Source of the DNA: Gracilaria gracilis
Taxonomy: Eukaryota > Rhodophyta > Florideophyceae > Gracilariales > Gracilariaceae
Length of the DNA stretch: 64,000 nucleotides
Direction of reading: 5' to 3'
Assembly: GCA_030374805.1 (NCBI GenBank)
Contig: JARGSG010000231.1
Span: 62,001-126,000, forward strand
Shown here: in pieces, positions 1 to 10,524 of the stretch
Layout of the letters: each line of letters opens with the position of its first letter
Position numbering within the stretch: position 1 is the stretch's first letter
Translations under genes and position numbers: made by a program
Notes under the pieces: generated by a model
Databases searched by the model: none
Seen by the model: the letters and a program-made list of their open reading frames with translations, nothing else
What the model was told of the DNA's origin: nothing

Positions 1-40
1 CGCCTCAACAATTCTGCGCTCTTTCCGCTCGTTTGGCACG

Positions 41-1432
41 ATGGGTTTGCAGACTGCTGACTGCTCCTCGCCGTTCGTCAGGCTTGGGTCCGACGTCTTC
101 GAACTGCTGCTCGCCCATCTCTGCGGCGAATCGCTCTCGGCGCCCATTTCCACCGATGCGTATCGCCGATTGCTTCCGTTCGCAATCTGCTGCACGCAGC
201 ATTACCGTCTCACCCACACTGCGGTCAAGGGACTGCTTCTTCTTCCTCTCTACTTCACGCAACGCTCCTCCTCTCGTTCTGGCTCCGCCGTGCCTCCCTT
301 CCCCATCGCCCTGTATAGCTTCTATAGTCCGGCCTATCGCCATTACGGTAACCAGTCCTCTTGCCACGCCCTCGGCTTTCGGAAAGAGGGACTCAGCACA
401 TCTGCCTTGGACGCTCATCTTCCTCGCGCTGTGAGCAGCTTTCCCAGCTTGCGTTCTTTGCATGTGTGTCGCACCACTCGCCTCTCCAGTGCTGGCTTTG
501 AGACGCTTATAGCCAGTCTGCCCCATTTGCGCGAGCTCGTCGTCAGTGCAAATCACCATCTCACCATCGATGCAATTCGACATTTGCCTGCCTGCACCCA
601 GCTGCACACGCTCAGATTACCATACTGCACGGGCGTAAGCGACGAGTACATCGAAGAGGCAGTGCAAATCATCTCCGCTTTGACCCAGTTACGAACTTTG
701 AGCGTCGCTTATTGGAACATAACAGACGACTCTGTGGAGCAAATCGCTCATCTTCCACAGCTCACAAGTTTGGATCTCAGCATGTGCAAGCGAATCACGT
801 CTCGTTCCTGTCTTCACCTTGCAAAGTACGCCAAAAAGTTGGTCACGTTCAAATTCCGATGCTCCCCGCTTCTCACTGACAACGGTGTGCGTGCATTGGC
901 CGCTTGCTCCAATCTCGAGTCTATTAACTTGTCACTCTGCCGGCGGATTACAGATGCAGCTCTACAAGACATGGCAGACGCAAAGAAAATGCCCCGTTTG
1001 CACACTGTGTTGCTCTCACAGTGCAGACTGCTTACCGATTCTGCAGTCACGTTCCTCTCGTCCAACAGCAGCATTCGCCGTCTAGATCTCAGCTACTGTG
1101 AATCCCTAACCGATCAGGTTGCGTACAAACTTGGCAAACTGTATAATCTGCAAGAACTAGATCTCAGTGGATGCCCTGGTGTCACGGACAGAGTTGTCGA
1201 GTCTTTGGGGCATTGCAAATCACTAAGAAACGTCAGTTTAGCGTGCTGTTTACGTCTGACAGACGCCAGTGCATCTGCCTTGAGTTCTGCTGGTCGAACG
1301 GAGCCGTACAATCTGGTGGATGTTAGAAAATGTGCCCAAATATCGATGACGGCCTTGAATACCTTGTCTGCGAAGTGCCTAATATTGAAGAGTGGCCTCC
1401 ATGATGAAGTTAGATTTTCCCAATGTCCTTAA
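41..1432 (+). CDS. AMN1-like leucine-rich repeat protein with F-box-like start
   Basis: 463 aa. Residues from about 140 to the end are a run of cysteine-containing LRRs of the F-box/AMN1 type, with repeated units reading roughly L-x-x-L-x-L-x-x-C-x-x-I/L-T-D; examples are the units with LDLSMCKRIT, LNLSLCRRIT and LDLSGCPGVT. The first 60 residues contain an F-box-like Leu-rich stretch (LGSDVFELLLAHL), which would make it a substrate receptor of an SCF ubiquitin ligase, but that domain is weak. The frame has no stop between the window edge and the ATG, so the true start could lie further upstream. It converges on RIC1 with a gap of about 200 bp. The LRR assignment is seen directly; the SCF role is inferred. 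Confidence 0.8.
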   Translation: MGLQTADCSSPFVRLGSDVFELLLAHLCGESLSAPISTDAYRRLLPFAICCTQHYRLTHTAVKGLLLLPLYFTQRSSSRSGSAVPPFPIALYSFYSPAYRHYGNQSSCHALGFRKEGLSTSALDAHLPRAVSSFPSLRSLHVCRTTRLSSAGFETLIASLPHLRELVVSANHHLTIDAIRHLPACTQLHTLRLPYCTGVSDEYIEEAVQIISALTQLRTLSVAYWNITDDSVEQIAHLPQLTSLDLSMCKRITSRSCLHLAKYAKKLVTFKFRCSPLLTDNGVRALAACSNLESINLSLCRRITDAALQDMADAKKMPRLHTVLLSQCRLLTDSAVTFLSSNSSIRRLDLSYCESLTDQVAYKLGKLYNLQELDLSGCPGVTDRVVESLGHCKSLRNVSLACCLRLTDASASALSSAGRTEPYNLVDVRKCAQISMTALNTLSAKCLILKSGLHDEVRFSQCP

Positions 1433-1633
1433 GTAATGCGATGAAAGAACGAAAAGCTAGGGAGTCAGATATGTGAATAGCTATGGACGAATTTGATGTA
1501 TGTACATATAGAATTTTTGATGACTATTGCATGCGTATCGCTCGCTACACGCATTCTGCGAACAGCACCGTGCTGGTCAACACGGCAATTTATACAATTT
1601 GATAACTTTCCTCATTCACACCTTCACTGGCTT

Positions 1634-4600
1634 TCACCTCGGTGCGGCGATTTCGTTCAAAACCGCAACCAGAGCGTTATATCCGGGCACATTAAATTCG
1701 AGTAATGCCGCGACGTACGGTTCAAAGAGCTCTTCGTGTCCCCGGAGTACCATTCGTAGTATGGAAATATCCAGTAGTAACGTCGCACAACACAGTATAA
1801 TGTCTGGGGCCCTCGCTATTCTTCCAACTGTCATTAGGTAGTTAAGCTCTTGCCCGCATAGTTGCTTCGCTTTCGCTCGAATGCTTACCAACATCTCACT
1901 GTCATAACAGGCTGGCGGGGGCGGTAGCTGAGACCCAAACGCACTTTCGGCGCCCGAATCCATAAAGTTAGTCTTCACTTCTTCTCTGTCCGATGCATCG
2001 GGATCTGGCTCCTCATCATCAAGCTTCATTGCTTTCGCAATCATTGTGAACTCAGAAAGCTTCCTCAAATCTTCTTCTGACGTGCCTCGATTTCGCGGAG
2101 TGTCAGCATCTTCGTTAAACACACGCATGGCTTTTCTCACGTCGTGCATATCTGGTTCAGGAAACTGGAATTGGCGATGCAGGGTCATAATTGTAGAACC
2201 AAAGTCCCGTACAAACGGGCGGCTGGCATTCTTTCCTTTTAACTCACGCCTCAACCATTCTGCAAGCGGAAAATCCATTCGCACCGAAAGAGCCGCTAAA
2301 TTCCGTAGATCCATCTTGCTCAACAACAATCTTGCGTGATTTAGGACAGCTAAGTCCACAGCAGGTATTCTGTTCTTGTGTCTGCCAGATGAATGATTCA
2401 AAGTTATGCTACTCAGCGCATCACCCTTCGGCGACCCTGTCGCCTCAGTAATCCATGAGACATCTTCATTTGTTCTCAGCTGAGAAGAATTCAGCATCCC
2501 TGCACGATCCGCCTTCCCAAGAAAATCGGCTAGATCTGCAGCTAGTTCCAATTCACCCCTTTCAAGCGCTGCTTCTACCAACCGTAAAGAGTGCGGCGTT
2601 GACGAAATAAAGCCCCACATTTCCTGTAGAATAATGAGCAAGCAGGCAGCCGTTCGTAATCTTCCGGATACAAAACATTGTTCGAGAAGAGCAGCAGGTT
2701 CTCCAGCGAGCGAAAAAAGTAAAGGCCACCTTTTGGAATCCAGCTTCCGCGCACATCTTACAACAATATCCTCATATTCACCAAAGTACCGCAACAGTCG
2801 AATGACGCGAGGGAATAAACCGCTTCCAGCTTTCCTTCGTCTGGGTGATTCGGGATACGCATGAGGCATGCTCATGGATTTGAGGGGTGGGGTATTGCCA
2901 CCTTCGGCGGCAGAAGTTGGTTTGTTTTCGGAAGTTATGTAACTGTTATCACCATTCAACGCGGTGCGCTGATCATCTTCATGTTCAAGGACGGCCTCAT
3001 ACAACAACCACTCTAGAGAGTCAATAAACTGCGGCTGCGGCACGCATTTCAGGGCCACTTGGAGCGCAATTCTCTCGTCGGACTTTGGCTTCATCAACAA
3101 GTGACGGAGCAAGGTATGTAGAATTGGCTGCCGCTTGACCTGGATCACGTAACTAGGAAGAGGTCCACTGTCCAATTCAATGTTATGCATTATAAGCCCC
3201 TGCGTCGCTCCAAGCAGCATACCATACTGGGAAATAATTGACAAAGGGTATACCTCTGGGTCGAGCTCGAACCATTGCTCTACTTCAACTCCTTTCCGTC
3301 GAGTTATATATGGTAGCAACGATGGATCCAAAGGAAGATCCTCGTCAAAATCATCTTTCTTTGCTATACCATCATGGAAGCACACGTGGATTCCGTCGTC
3401 TCCATAAGCCCACCATACTGGTCTGTGTGACGTGATATCAAATGGTGTACAATCAACCGGAGTGTACCAAAACCTCTCAACATACCTCAAGAGAGCAGTA
3501 GATACCATGCTTTCAGTGTCGAGCAAAATAAGCGAACCCGTGTTGCGCAGAAGCATGATATGCTTGGGCACTGGAGGTTCTGTGGAATCGCCCATCATCA
3601 CCGCTGACAAGGGCGGGAAAATTCTTGCTTCACTTATACCCCCTCCCGGAGCCGGTGGTGAAACCCCTGGGGTATCCTTTTGCATGGTCGAATCCACTTT
3701 CGTCTGCTTATCTTGTTGATACAGAGGAACCATTTCACGCGTTGGAAGAAACAGTCTATATACCTCTGTGATGCTGATTCGGCTCTTATTCGCCTGCTCC
3801 GTAACCTTGTACATGAGCACCTGGGCATCCTCACAAATAATGAGCAGATAACCATCTCCCCGCACATCAGTGAGCACCGGTTTGGAAGGTAGGTTCCTCT
3901 GCGCTTGTAAGGCGCTCCCCTCCAGTTGGTCTCGGGCGTAAAATAAGAGTTCATAGCGGCTGGGCGTGTTCGACGACCCTCTTTGAACGGCTGGAATCTC
4001 GTTTCCCACCACAAGCGTTCTCCCAAGCCACGCCAAAGCACAACAACGTATTCGTCTATCTTGTTGCAAATCTCCGAAAACTCTCCATCTTTGCATTTTG
4101 ATATGGCATATCGCTACTCCATGCTCACCTGCAACAGCAACATACGAAGAATCTGGGTTGACAGCAATACATGTAGGAGGCCAGTTTCGCCACAGATAGT
4201 CGCTCGGAATAGTTAAGTGCTGCCACGCAAATAGATCGTTAGACGCCTTCCCACTATCTTCGTGGTGGCCGCTCGCGCTTTCATCGGCATTCCAGAGCAT
4301 TAGTATTCGGTCTGAGCCGTACATAGCAAGTCTAGACGCAGTGCTGTGATACGACGCTCCGCCAGGCGTCGCTTTGTAGAATGTAAACTCCATGAAATGA
4401 CATTCTCTTAGAAGGGCCTCTGAGGTATCGATAACGCGCGGTGCAGCCCAAAGAAATAACCCCTTGGGGCCCCAACACGCTGCCAACACACCGTTCTCCA
4501 TAGGGGACGAATGAGATCGCAAATCCTTCCCCAGCAGCGCTGGCGTGGTTGGCAATGCACCGCCAACCTGAGGAAGAGTCCACATAAGTCTACAACCCGA

Positions 4601-5647
4601 TACTGACCAGACAGCCAAACCCTGCTTTTCCCACCCAACCAACAGAGCATATCCATCCTCGGTCCATCGCAAAACATGAGCAGCTCCCACATCGGTAGGC
4701 TCAAAGTACCAATTTGAAAGAGAGAGCTTGCGCATTATGTGGCAGTGATCGCCAGCGGGAACTCCAATATAATACTGCTCAACATCGCCTGACGCTAGTC
4801 CCACAGTAGCCAGCATACGCTTTGGTTCAAGAGCAACGGAAACAGCGTTATCAGATCTGAGCCATCTACCGTCTATCGCAGATGGTCTGGTGAAGCCGTT
4901 GGAGTGCAGAGCCAGCAGAAGAGCAGGGCCCGCACCAAGCACGAGCGCTAAATAACCCAGCTCTGCATTGTAACACATATCGCGAACACCACCCGCATCG
5001 TCACGACCAGCCGCGTTCTGTATCGCATGAATAATTGAATGTGCGTGCGGGGAATCAGGTCTATCGACGCCCATCTTGGCGAGCGCGTCATTGTTGCGCA
5101 GCAGTTCGGGCACATGTGCGCGCCACAGCATATCAGCATCCCACGCAATGCATGTAATTGTGGCGGACGAGGTGGCGACCAGAGCGCCAGCCGGGGTGGC
5201 AGTCATGGCTGTAACGCGCGTTGATCCATGCGCAATACGCAGTTCAGCCTCACGACGGATATGCAGCGGATGCAACGGAGCAGGTTCGGGCATATGATCG
5301 CCATTGGTGTCAAAATGGAGCAGTGAGCGTGACGGGTACGAGCGAACGGAAAACAAGAGCAGCAAGCCGCTGGCCAAGGCAGCTATGATACAGGACGAAT
5401 CGGGCGACCAAACGGCGGAAATCAAGGGCCCCTCATCGTCAACAACGCGACTGCTGAGCAAAAAGCGCGCGAGAAGAAGGCGATGTTGCTGTGCACTCCA
5501 CAAGTACAGCCCGTACTCCGTGAGCGAGAGGACGTAGCGAGCTGTGGGGTCCAGCTGGACGTGGCGCACGGACGAGGGCGGCTGAGGGGGGACGGCAGTG
5601 GGCGGAAGCACGTAGGACTTGGGATGCCCGGTGACGAAGTAGCCCAT
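1634..5647 (-). CDS. RIC1: RIC1, Rab6 GEF subunit (RIC1-RGP1 complex)
   Basis: 1337 aa, single exon. The N terminus (YFVTGHPKSY, then an L-W-S-A type blade) matches the conserved opening of RIC1, followed by beta-propeller-like WD repeats over about 600 residues. The RIC1 domain follows at about 830-1080, with the LLRHLL and FIDSLEWLLYEAVLEHE segments typical of the family. In yeast and animals RIC1 with RGP1 activates Ypt6/Rab6 at the late Golgi for retrograde traffic. Two low-complexity acidic or proline-rich insertions lie near residues 655-690 and 1220-1260. PHR2 lies 237 bp upstream on the same strand, the only same-strand neighbour pair in this half of the window. Family length is 1000-1400 aa, so it looks complete. 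Confidence 0.88.
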   Translation of the reverse strand: MGYFVTGHPKSYVLPPTAVPPQPPSSVRHVQLDPTARYVLSLTEYGLYLWSAQQHRLLLARFLLSSRVVDDEGPLISAVWSPDSSCIIAALASGLLLLFSVRSYPSRSLLHFDTNGDHMPEPAPLHPLHIRREAELRIAHGSTRVTAMTATPAGALVATSSATITCIAWDADMLWRAHVPELLRNNDALAKMGVDRPDSPHAHSIIHAIQNAAGRDDAGGVRDMCYNAELGYLALVLGAGPALLLALHSNGFTRPSAIDGRWLRSDNAVSVALEPKRMLATVGLASGDVEQYYIGVPAGDHCHIMRKLSLSNWYFEPTDVGAAHVLRWTEDGYALLVGWEKQGLAVWSVSGCRLMWTLPQVGGALPTTPALLGKDLRSHSSPMENGVLAACWGPKGLFLWAAPRVIDTSEALLRECHFMEFTFYKATPGGASYHSTASRLAMYGSDRILMLWNADESASGHHEDSGKASNDLFAWQHLTIPSDYLWRNWPPTCIAVNPDSSYVAVAGEHGVAICHIKMQRWRVFGDLQQDRRIRCCALAWLGRTLVVGNEIPAVQRGSSNTPSRYELLFYARDQLEGSALQAQRNLPSKPVLTDVRGDGYLLIICEDAQVLMYKVTEQANKSRISITEVYRLFLPTREMVPLYQQDKQTKVDSTMQKDTPGVSPPAPGGGISEARIFPPLSAVMMGDSTEPPVPKHIMLLRNTGSLILLDTESMVSTALLRYVERFWYTPVDCTPFDITSHRPVWWAYGDDGIHVCFHDGIAKKDDFDEDLPLDPSLLPYITRRKGVEVEQWFELDPEVYPLSIISQYGMLLGATQGLIMHNIELDSGPLPSYVIQVKRQPILHTLLRHLLMKPKSDERIALQVALKCVPQPQFIDSLEWLLYEAVLEHEDDQRTALNGDNSYITSENKPTSAAEGGNTPPLKSMSMPHAYPESPRRRKAGSGLFPRVIRLLRYFGEYEDIVVRCARKLDSKRWPLLFSLAGEPAALLEQCFVSGRLRTAACLLIILQEMWGFISSTPHSLRLVEAALERGELELAADLADFLGKADRAGMLNSSQLRTNEDVSWITEATGSPKGDALSSITLNHSSGRHKNRIPAVDLAVLNHARLLLSKMDLRNLAALSVRMDFPLAEWLRRELKGKNASRPFVRDFGSTIMTLHRQFQFPEPDMHDVRKAMRVFNEDADTPRNRGTSEEDLRKLSEFTMIAKAMKLDDEEPDPDASDREEVKTNFMDSGAESAFGSQLPPPPACYDSEMLVSIRAKAKQLCGQELNYLMTVGRIARAPDIILCCATLLLDISILRMVLRGHEELFEPYVAALLEFNVPGYNALVAVLNEIAAPR

Positions 5648-5884
5648 GACGCGGGCGGGGGGTCGGGCGAGGCAAGCTGCGCAGTGCGGAGGGTATCTGT
5701 TGGGCGGGGACGAAGAACGTTCCGGGGGGGTTAAAGCAGCGGTCGTGTATCTACGAAAGGCGCGTCGCTACGCAGCACGAACGGCGATGGAGCGGCCACA
5801 CGCACAGCAGCCGCGCGCACGCTGACACCATGGCCACGTGTCGCACTTAGCTTTTACTTTGGCTGTTCAACGTCTACGACTTTA

Positions 5885-6862
5885 TCACGCGGGCAGTTGG
5901 CCGTGCTTGAGCGTCATGAAGCGCGCGAACTCGCGCCACATGAGCTCGAACTCGGCGCAGTACCGTCGCACGCTGAGCTCGCCGCGCGCCACGACGCGGT
6001 CCCACAGCAGCCGCGGCGACACGCAGCCCATCTCCAAGAACGGCCCGAGGCGGCCGAAGCTGGTGTGCAGCTTGCCGCCCTGCACCTTGGCCAGCGCGCC
6101 GTTGCAGTATTCGTCCAGTCCCTTGAGCGCCACCTGCTCGCCGCCCGCGCCCCGCCCGCGCCCGGGGATCTGCCCGCATGCCACATCGCTCACGCCGTGG
6201 AACGCGCGCGGCACCGGTAGCGGCTCGGAGATGCTCACGCTTCGTACGGCTTTCGCGAACGCGTCGCAGTCCTCGGGTAGATCTTGCATACCAAACGGCA
6301 GCTGCTCGGGACTTAACAGCCCGCCGCTCCAAAACTTTATCACCGACGTGCCGGCACTTGCCACCTCGCGCTGCACACGCTGTTCCTCTATGCGCGCTTC
6401 TCTGCTCACGTCCGCCGCCAAGTGCAGGTGTGTCGCGTGCACGCTCTCACAAAACTGTCGCACCGTCAGCGCAACATCGTCGCCAGCCGGCCGCACGTAC
6501 AGCTCAGTGCCGCGTTCTCGCAGCGCGGCGCGCAGGTCATGCGCCGCGTCGAGCAGCGGCTGCGTGGGCACGCGCGGCAGCAGCAGCAGCGGCGCCACTG
6601 CACATTGCTGCAAGCCCGTCAGGCACGGATTATCGTGAAGTCGGAGGTCGCATCGAAACCACACCACAACCGTGTGGGTGCCGGTGGCGCCCGGCTTGGG
6701 CTGTTCGCCGTGAGCATCGATCCGCAGCGCGTTGCTCGGCAGCGGCACTGGAGATGGCGCGATTGCACATGAAACGCCGCGCGAATTGACGGCGGCGCAT
6801 GACGGCTGCGCGCGCTGTACAAGCGCGGAAGGCAGCGAGAGCGGAGCGACGAAGGCGCCCAT
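5885..6862 (-). CDS. PHR2: PHR2-type photolyase/cryptochrome-like protein, plastid-targeted
   Basis: 325 aa from the ATG at 6862; the frame is open to an earlier ATG at 7033. The 6862 start is preferred because it begins MGAFVAPLSL, a red-algal plastid signal. After a Ser/Ala/Pro-rich leader of about 60 residues comes the photolyase alpha/beta domain (VVVWFRCDLRLHDN), then the linker and the beginning of the helical domain, ending just after LMWREFARFMTLKHG. Plant PHR2 stops at the equivalent place, so the missing FAD-binding C-terminal half is a family trait rather than a truncation. The biochemical role of PHR2 is unsettled; a photoreceptor or cofactor function is only inferred. It is divergent from NOT3. 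Confidence 0.8.
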   Translation of the reverse strand: MGAFVAPLSLPSALVQRAQPSCAAVNSRGVSCAIAPSPVPLPSNALRIDAHGEQPKPGATGTHTVVVWFRCDLRLHDNPCLTGLQQCAVAPLLLLPRVPTQPLLDAAHDLRAALRERGTELYVRPAGDDVALTVRQFCESVHATHLHLAADVSREARIEEQRVQREVASAGTSVIKFWSGGLLSPEQLPFGMQDLPEDCDAFAKAVRSVSISEPLPVPRAFHGVSDVACGQIPGRGRGAGGEQVALKGLDEYCNGALAKVQGGKLHTSFGRLGPFLEMGCVSPRLLWDRVVARGELSVRRYCAEFELMWREFARFMTLKHGQLPA

Positions 6863-7314
6863 GATGCCGTCGCCTCGACGACGCGCCACCGCGCGCGAGG
6901 TGCTCGTGCTCGTGGCGGCGATCAGCGCGCTGGCGCCGCCAGCGCGTTGGCACTGTCCGATGCCAGCCACCCACGTGCCGATCATGTACAGCAGGTACGC
7001 GTGGTCGCGTGCACGCGTGGACACGCGTGGCATTTTCCTACGTCATTCCTTGTAGCGTGTTGCTGTGCGTGCACAGATTGTGACAACAGAAGCGCCAATG
7101 GTATCAAACGCTCCACCGTCTCTACCGGTGTGCCCAACTCGCCAAACGCAAACTCACGCATCGCCACAATCTCCGCCCAGCTGATTTTCCACTTCTTCTT
7201 CTTTAACTTCCCTGATACTATCCCTTCTCGTGCTTTCCCGCACGCGTCGCCGCTAACCGCTCGTTCCCAGTTCCCCCCTCTTACTCACAACTCACGTCGT
7301 TCATGGTAGCCACC
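6863..7314. promoter_or_regulatory. shared divergent upstream region of PHR2 and NOT3
   Basis: 452 bp between the two start codons. It contains a G-box-like CCACGTGC near 6970, several ACGCGTGG repeats at 7000-7030, a GCGCCAAT (E2F-like) word near 7091 and a pyrimidine-rich tract at 7190-7280 that would form the NOT3 leader. No TATA box is obvious. The motif readings are by eye only. Confidence 0.4.
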
Positions 7315-9030
7315 ATGGCCAGCCGCAAGCTGCAGGGTGAAATAGACCGCGTGCTCAAGAAGGTCGATGAGGGCGTCCAGGTCTTTGAGCAGATTTGGGA
7401 CAAGGTGTACAGCGCCGCCACAACCGCCCAGAAGGAAAAGTACGAGGGTGACCTTAAGAAGGAAATCAAGAAGCTTCAGCGCCTTCGTGACCAGATCAAG
7501 ACATGGCAGGGCGACAGCTCCATCAAGGACAAGACAAAACTTGACGCCAACCGCAAGCTCATCGAGGAGAAAATGGAAAAGTTCAAGATCTGTGAGAAGG
7601 AGACAAAGACAAAAGCCTTCTCTAAGGAGGGCTTGGCGCAGGACCGCACAGACCCCAAGCAAAAGGCAAAGGCCGGTGTCGGTGAGTGGGTTAAGGAGGC
7701 CATTGCCCGTTTGGAAGAACAGACAGAAGAATCGGAAGCTGAAATAGAAACGCTCAACTCAGGAAAGCGGAAGAAGAGATCAGAAGAAAACCCGCGCGTT
7801 ACCCAGCTTAAGGAAGTTATCACCAGACATAAGTATCATGTTACTATGCTTGAACGAGTCTTACGTGCCGTATACAACGATGCCGTAACACCTACAGAAG
7901 CCGTAGACCTCAAGGACAGTGTAGATTATTACATTGAAAGCAATCAAGATCCCGACTTTTACGAAGATGTGGAAATGTACGATGCCCTCAATCTTGACTC
8001 AACCCCAGCACCCCAGCCAACAATATCCAAGAAGTCCCGTAATCATGACCGTGATCGTGACCGTGATGAGGACGATGACAATCACTCACATTCGAAGAAG
8101 AACCCCTCATCGCCTCGGAATACTCGAGGTGGAAGAAACAGTACAAAATCGTCAGGTTCCAATCGCGCTACTTCCCCCAAAAATGGCAGAGGCGTGGATA
8201 GATCACCAACACGGGTGGAGCCCAACACAAAAAGCACAAATGCTGTACCTGTACGTGATACAACAGCGAATAAGGGAAATGCGCCACTGATGAGCTCTGT
8301 TGTGAAAGGCAACACAAACGCAAAACCTTCGGCAGCAAAACCTGCGGCTACCGCCTCTGCAGCAGAACCCGGCCGTCCTAACAACAACCGTGCCAATGAT
8401 AACGGTACCCAAACCCCTTCTCCAGTCAATGGAGCTCGAACACAAGAAGCCGCTACTTCAGCGCCTTCGGCGACGATTACGACTCAACCAACCGTGCCCG
8501 AAACGACGAATGTAGAAAGCCCAGAAGAAAAGCAGGATAGCACGGATCCTGTTCTTGACGAACTCGAGTTTGCCTTGTCGCAGTTTCAGGAAAGGGAGCT
8601 TGAGTCTGGACTGGCGTCAACCAATCCACCTCCAAGAGGAGCGGCCCCGGCGCAAGCGGCTAGACACCCAGCAGCAGTTCCCTCATGTTTTCCAAGCGTG
8701 GCGGCTTCCATCTTTGAGAGCGAAGAAATTTTTGCTCGATTCGATCCTGATACACTGTTCTTCATCTTTTATTATCAGCAAGGAACTTTCCAACAGTATC
8801 TTGCAGCAAGGGAACTGAAACGACAAGGGTGGCGCTTCCACAAGAAGTACTTGACATGGTTCCAGAGACATGAGGACCCAAAAGTGTCTACCGACGACTT
8901 CGAAACTGGAACGTTCATTTACTTCGACTATGCTAATGTAGTGGTTCGAGGGCAAGGAAGTGGGTGGTGTCAACGGATCAAGTCAGAGTTCGCTTTCGAG
9001 TATCGGTTCTTGGAAGACGAATTAGTTTAA
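7315..9030 (+). CDS. CNOT3: CCR4-NOT complex subunit NOT3/NOT5
   Basis: 571 aa from the ATG at 7315, which sits in a strong CACCATGG context and gives MASRKLQGEIDRVLKKV, matching the start of NOT3 in other eukaryotes; an in-frame ATG at 7303 would add four residues. Residues 1-230 form the coiled-coil Not3 domain. A low-complexity linker follows with an Arg-Asp repeat near 240 and Ser/Thr/Pro/Asn-rich sequence. The C-terminal NOT box runs from about 475 to 571 (LFFIFYYQQGTFQQYLAARELK, then a conserved WFQRHEDP). NOT3 scaffolds the deadenylase complex that shortens poly(A) tails and links translation to mRNA decay. Single exon; convergent with TMEM115. Confidence 0.93.
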   Translation: MASRKLQGEIDRVLKKVDEGVQVFEQIWDKVYSAATTAQKEKYEGDLKKEIKKLQRLRDQIKTWQGDSSIKDKTKLDANRKLIEEKMEKFKICEKETKTKAFSKEGLAQDRTDPKQKAKAGVGEWVKEAIARLEEQTEESEAEIETLNSGKRKKRSEENPRVTQLKEVITRHKYHVTMLERVLRAVYNDAVTPTEAVDLKDSVDYYIESNQDPDFYEDVEMYDALNLDSTPAPQPTISKKSRNHDRDRDRDEDDDNHSHSKKNPSSPRNTRGGRNSTKSSGSNRATSPKNGRGVDRSPTRVEPNTKSTNAVPVRDTTANKGNAPLMSSVVKGNTNAKPSAAKPAATASAAEPGRPNNNRANDNGTQTPSPVNGARTQEAATSAPSATITTQPTVPETTNVESPEEKQDSTDPVLDELEFALSQFQERELESGLASTNPPPRGAAPAQAARHPAAVPSCFPSVAASIFESEEIFARFDPDTLFFIFYYQQGTFQQYLAARELKRQGWRFHKKYLTWFQRHEDPKVSTDDFETGTFIYFDYANVVVRGQGSGWCQRIKSEFAFEYRFLEDELV

Positions 9031-9473
9031 AGCCAGGTGAAAGTAGGAACGCTAGTTGTACAGTGTGGGCGAAGAATGGCGTCAAGTCTATACCTGCTGC
9101 TATCGGATACTTGTGAATGAAAGCTGACTTTAGTGTACTTTGTACAACAAACTCTTGTCCTTTTCCTATGTGCTCTATATTGTTTGTTTCACTGCTGTTA
9201 GTAACGCTCCTGCTACTTTTTCATCCGCTTACCGTTACGTATGACGTCAGACGAAAAATCGATTTGTGAAGGACAATACATCGGGTGGGTGGTCCAATTT
9301 GGTCGCAATTATAGCAATTTAGTGTTCTACACATAAAGACAAAAGCTGATGTTACTAAATGTGTATTCGTGTCGCATTAATTGCGCCATTGTGCGTGTTG
9401 GTTGTATATGTGGATACGAAAGTACATATTGTTTCAAAAGGGATAGCCTTTCAAGGCGAGCGCGTTTCGCAGT
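9031..9473. other. convergent intergenic region NOT3 / TMEM115
   Basis: 443 bp of AT-richer sequence between two 3' ends. No ORF with a recognisable product, tRNA or repeat was seen; it presumably holds the two 3' UTRs. Confidence 0.5.
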
Positions 9474-10524
9474 TCAGACCGGATTCTCTGCTTCTTTGGC
9501 GGCATCAGCCTTCAGCTTTTCCTCCAATGCCAATAAAGCTCGCTGACGGCGTCGTTCTGAATCTCGGTCAGACGCCTTGCTCGCTTCTTGAGTTGTTGAT
9601 AAGCCGCTTTGTGGTTCTGCATGCCGCCATTTGTTGAGAAACGGTGACCACATGATGTACGTCAAGGACGCGACGGGAGAAACGACAGGTTTGATGGCCT
9701 CGGGATAGAAGGCGGAATAAGAAAAAGAATCTGAGTGATCACCGTACGACCCGTCTTGAGACTTTCGGAAGAAACGGAGATAAGTCCATGCTACTTGAAA
9801 CGCACAGGCTGCGAAAAATAGGACGCCGATTGGCGTGAGCTTCAAGACGGTGAGTATTACCATTATGGTGAGATAGCAAAGAGGAAAATAGGTTGACGGA
9901 ATGTTTAGTCCGCCCATTCCAAGGGTTACGTCAGGGTGGATTTGTTTGAATACAATTAGCAAGGAGGCGCAAACACCGCTCGTCGTCGCAATGGGAGTAA
10001 ATCTGGAAATTCGTGACGTCAGTTTCGCACATGATAACAGCATACATATGTGTGGGAGAAAGCGTACATAAAGGTGCCCGCGCGAGTAGCAACGTAGGCT
10101 GCAAGCATCACGACGCAGGTAATGCACGCTGCAATAACGTTCACGACGGTGATGTACGCAAGGAGCTGCGCATTGCCCCATGGAGAAAAGTGATGTCGAG
10201 AAAGGAGTAGGAGTAATGCGATGTTGAGAATACTTCGGGCTGGATGGGATTCGAGATATGGCGCTGTGACGACGTTCCACAGCTTCGATTGCGCCAATGT
10301 GGCAGATGGAAGTAAGGCGAAGTTTTGTAACAAAGGATCTCGAAGTGGGGTGGGAGTAAGCAGAAGAGTTGTGAGAAAAGTCTGCAGGGCGAAAATTGTG
10401 ATGAGCTTTTGGGTTGGCGGGGTTGAAGAAATGGCGCTCAACTTGGTTTGATGTTAGACGGGATGGAGGGAGCTTTGGTGCGCTTCCAAAGAGTGATTAG
10501 ATGGCTTACCGAGTTGGACTCCAT
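9474..10524 (-). CDS. TMEM115: TMEM115-like rhomboid-fold Golgi membrane protein
   Basis: Three exons on the minus strand: 10524-10510, 10441-10068 and 10002-9474, giving 305 aa. Exon 1 is only 15 nt (ATG plus four codons) and ends at GTAAGC; the 68-nt intron has a CTAAC branch motif. The second intron is 65 nt (GTACGC to CCAG). Splicing is needed because the exon 2 frame has no upstream ATG. The protein aligns with human TMEM115 through the W-N-V segment, the ITVVNVIAA helix, the YSAFYPEAIKPVVSP block and the C-terminal RRRQRALLALEEKLKAD. Several transmembrane helices precede a cytosolic tail. TMEM115 acts in Golgi retrograde transport in animals. Confidence 0.82.

Noticed and set aside
5838-6638. 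266-codon ORF antisense to PHR2
   Set aside because: Mirror of a GC-rich real gene in the opposite strand; Ser/Arg/Cys-rich without a domain.
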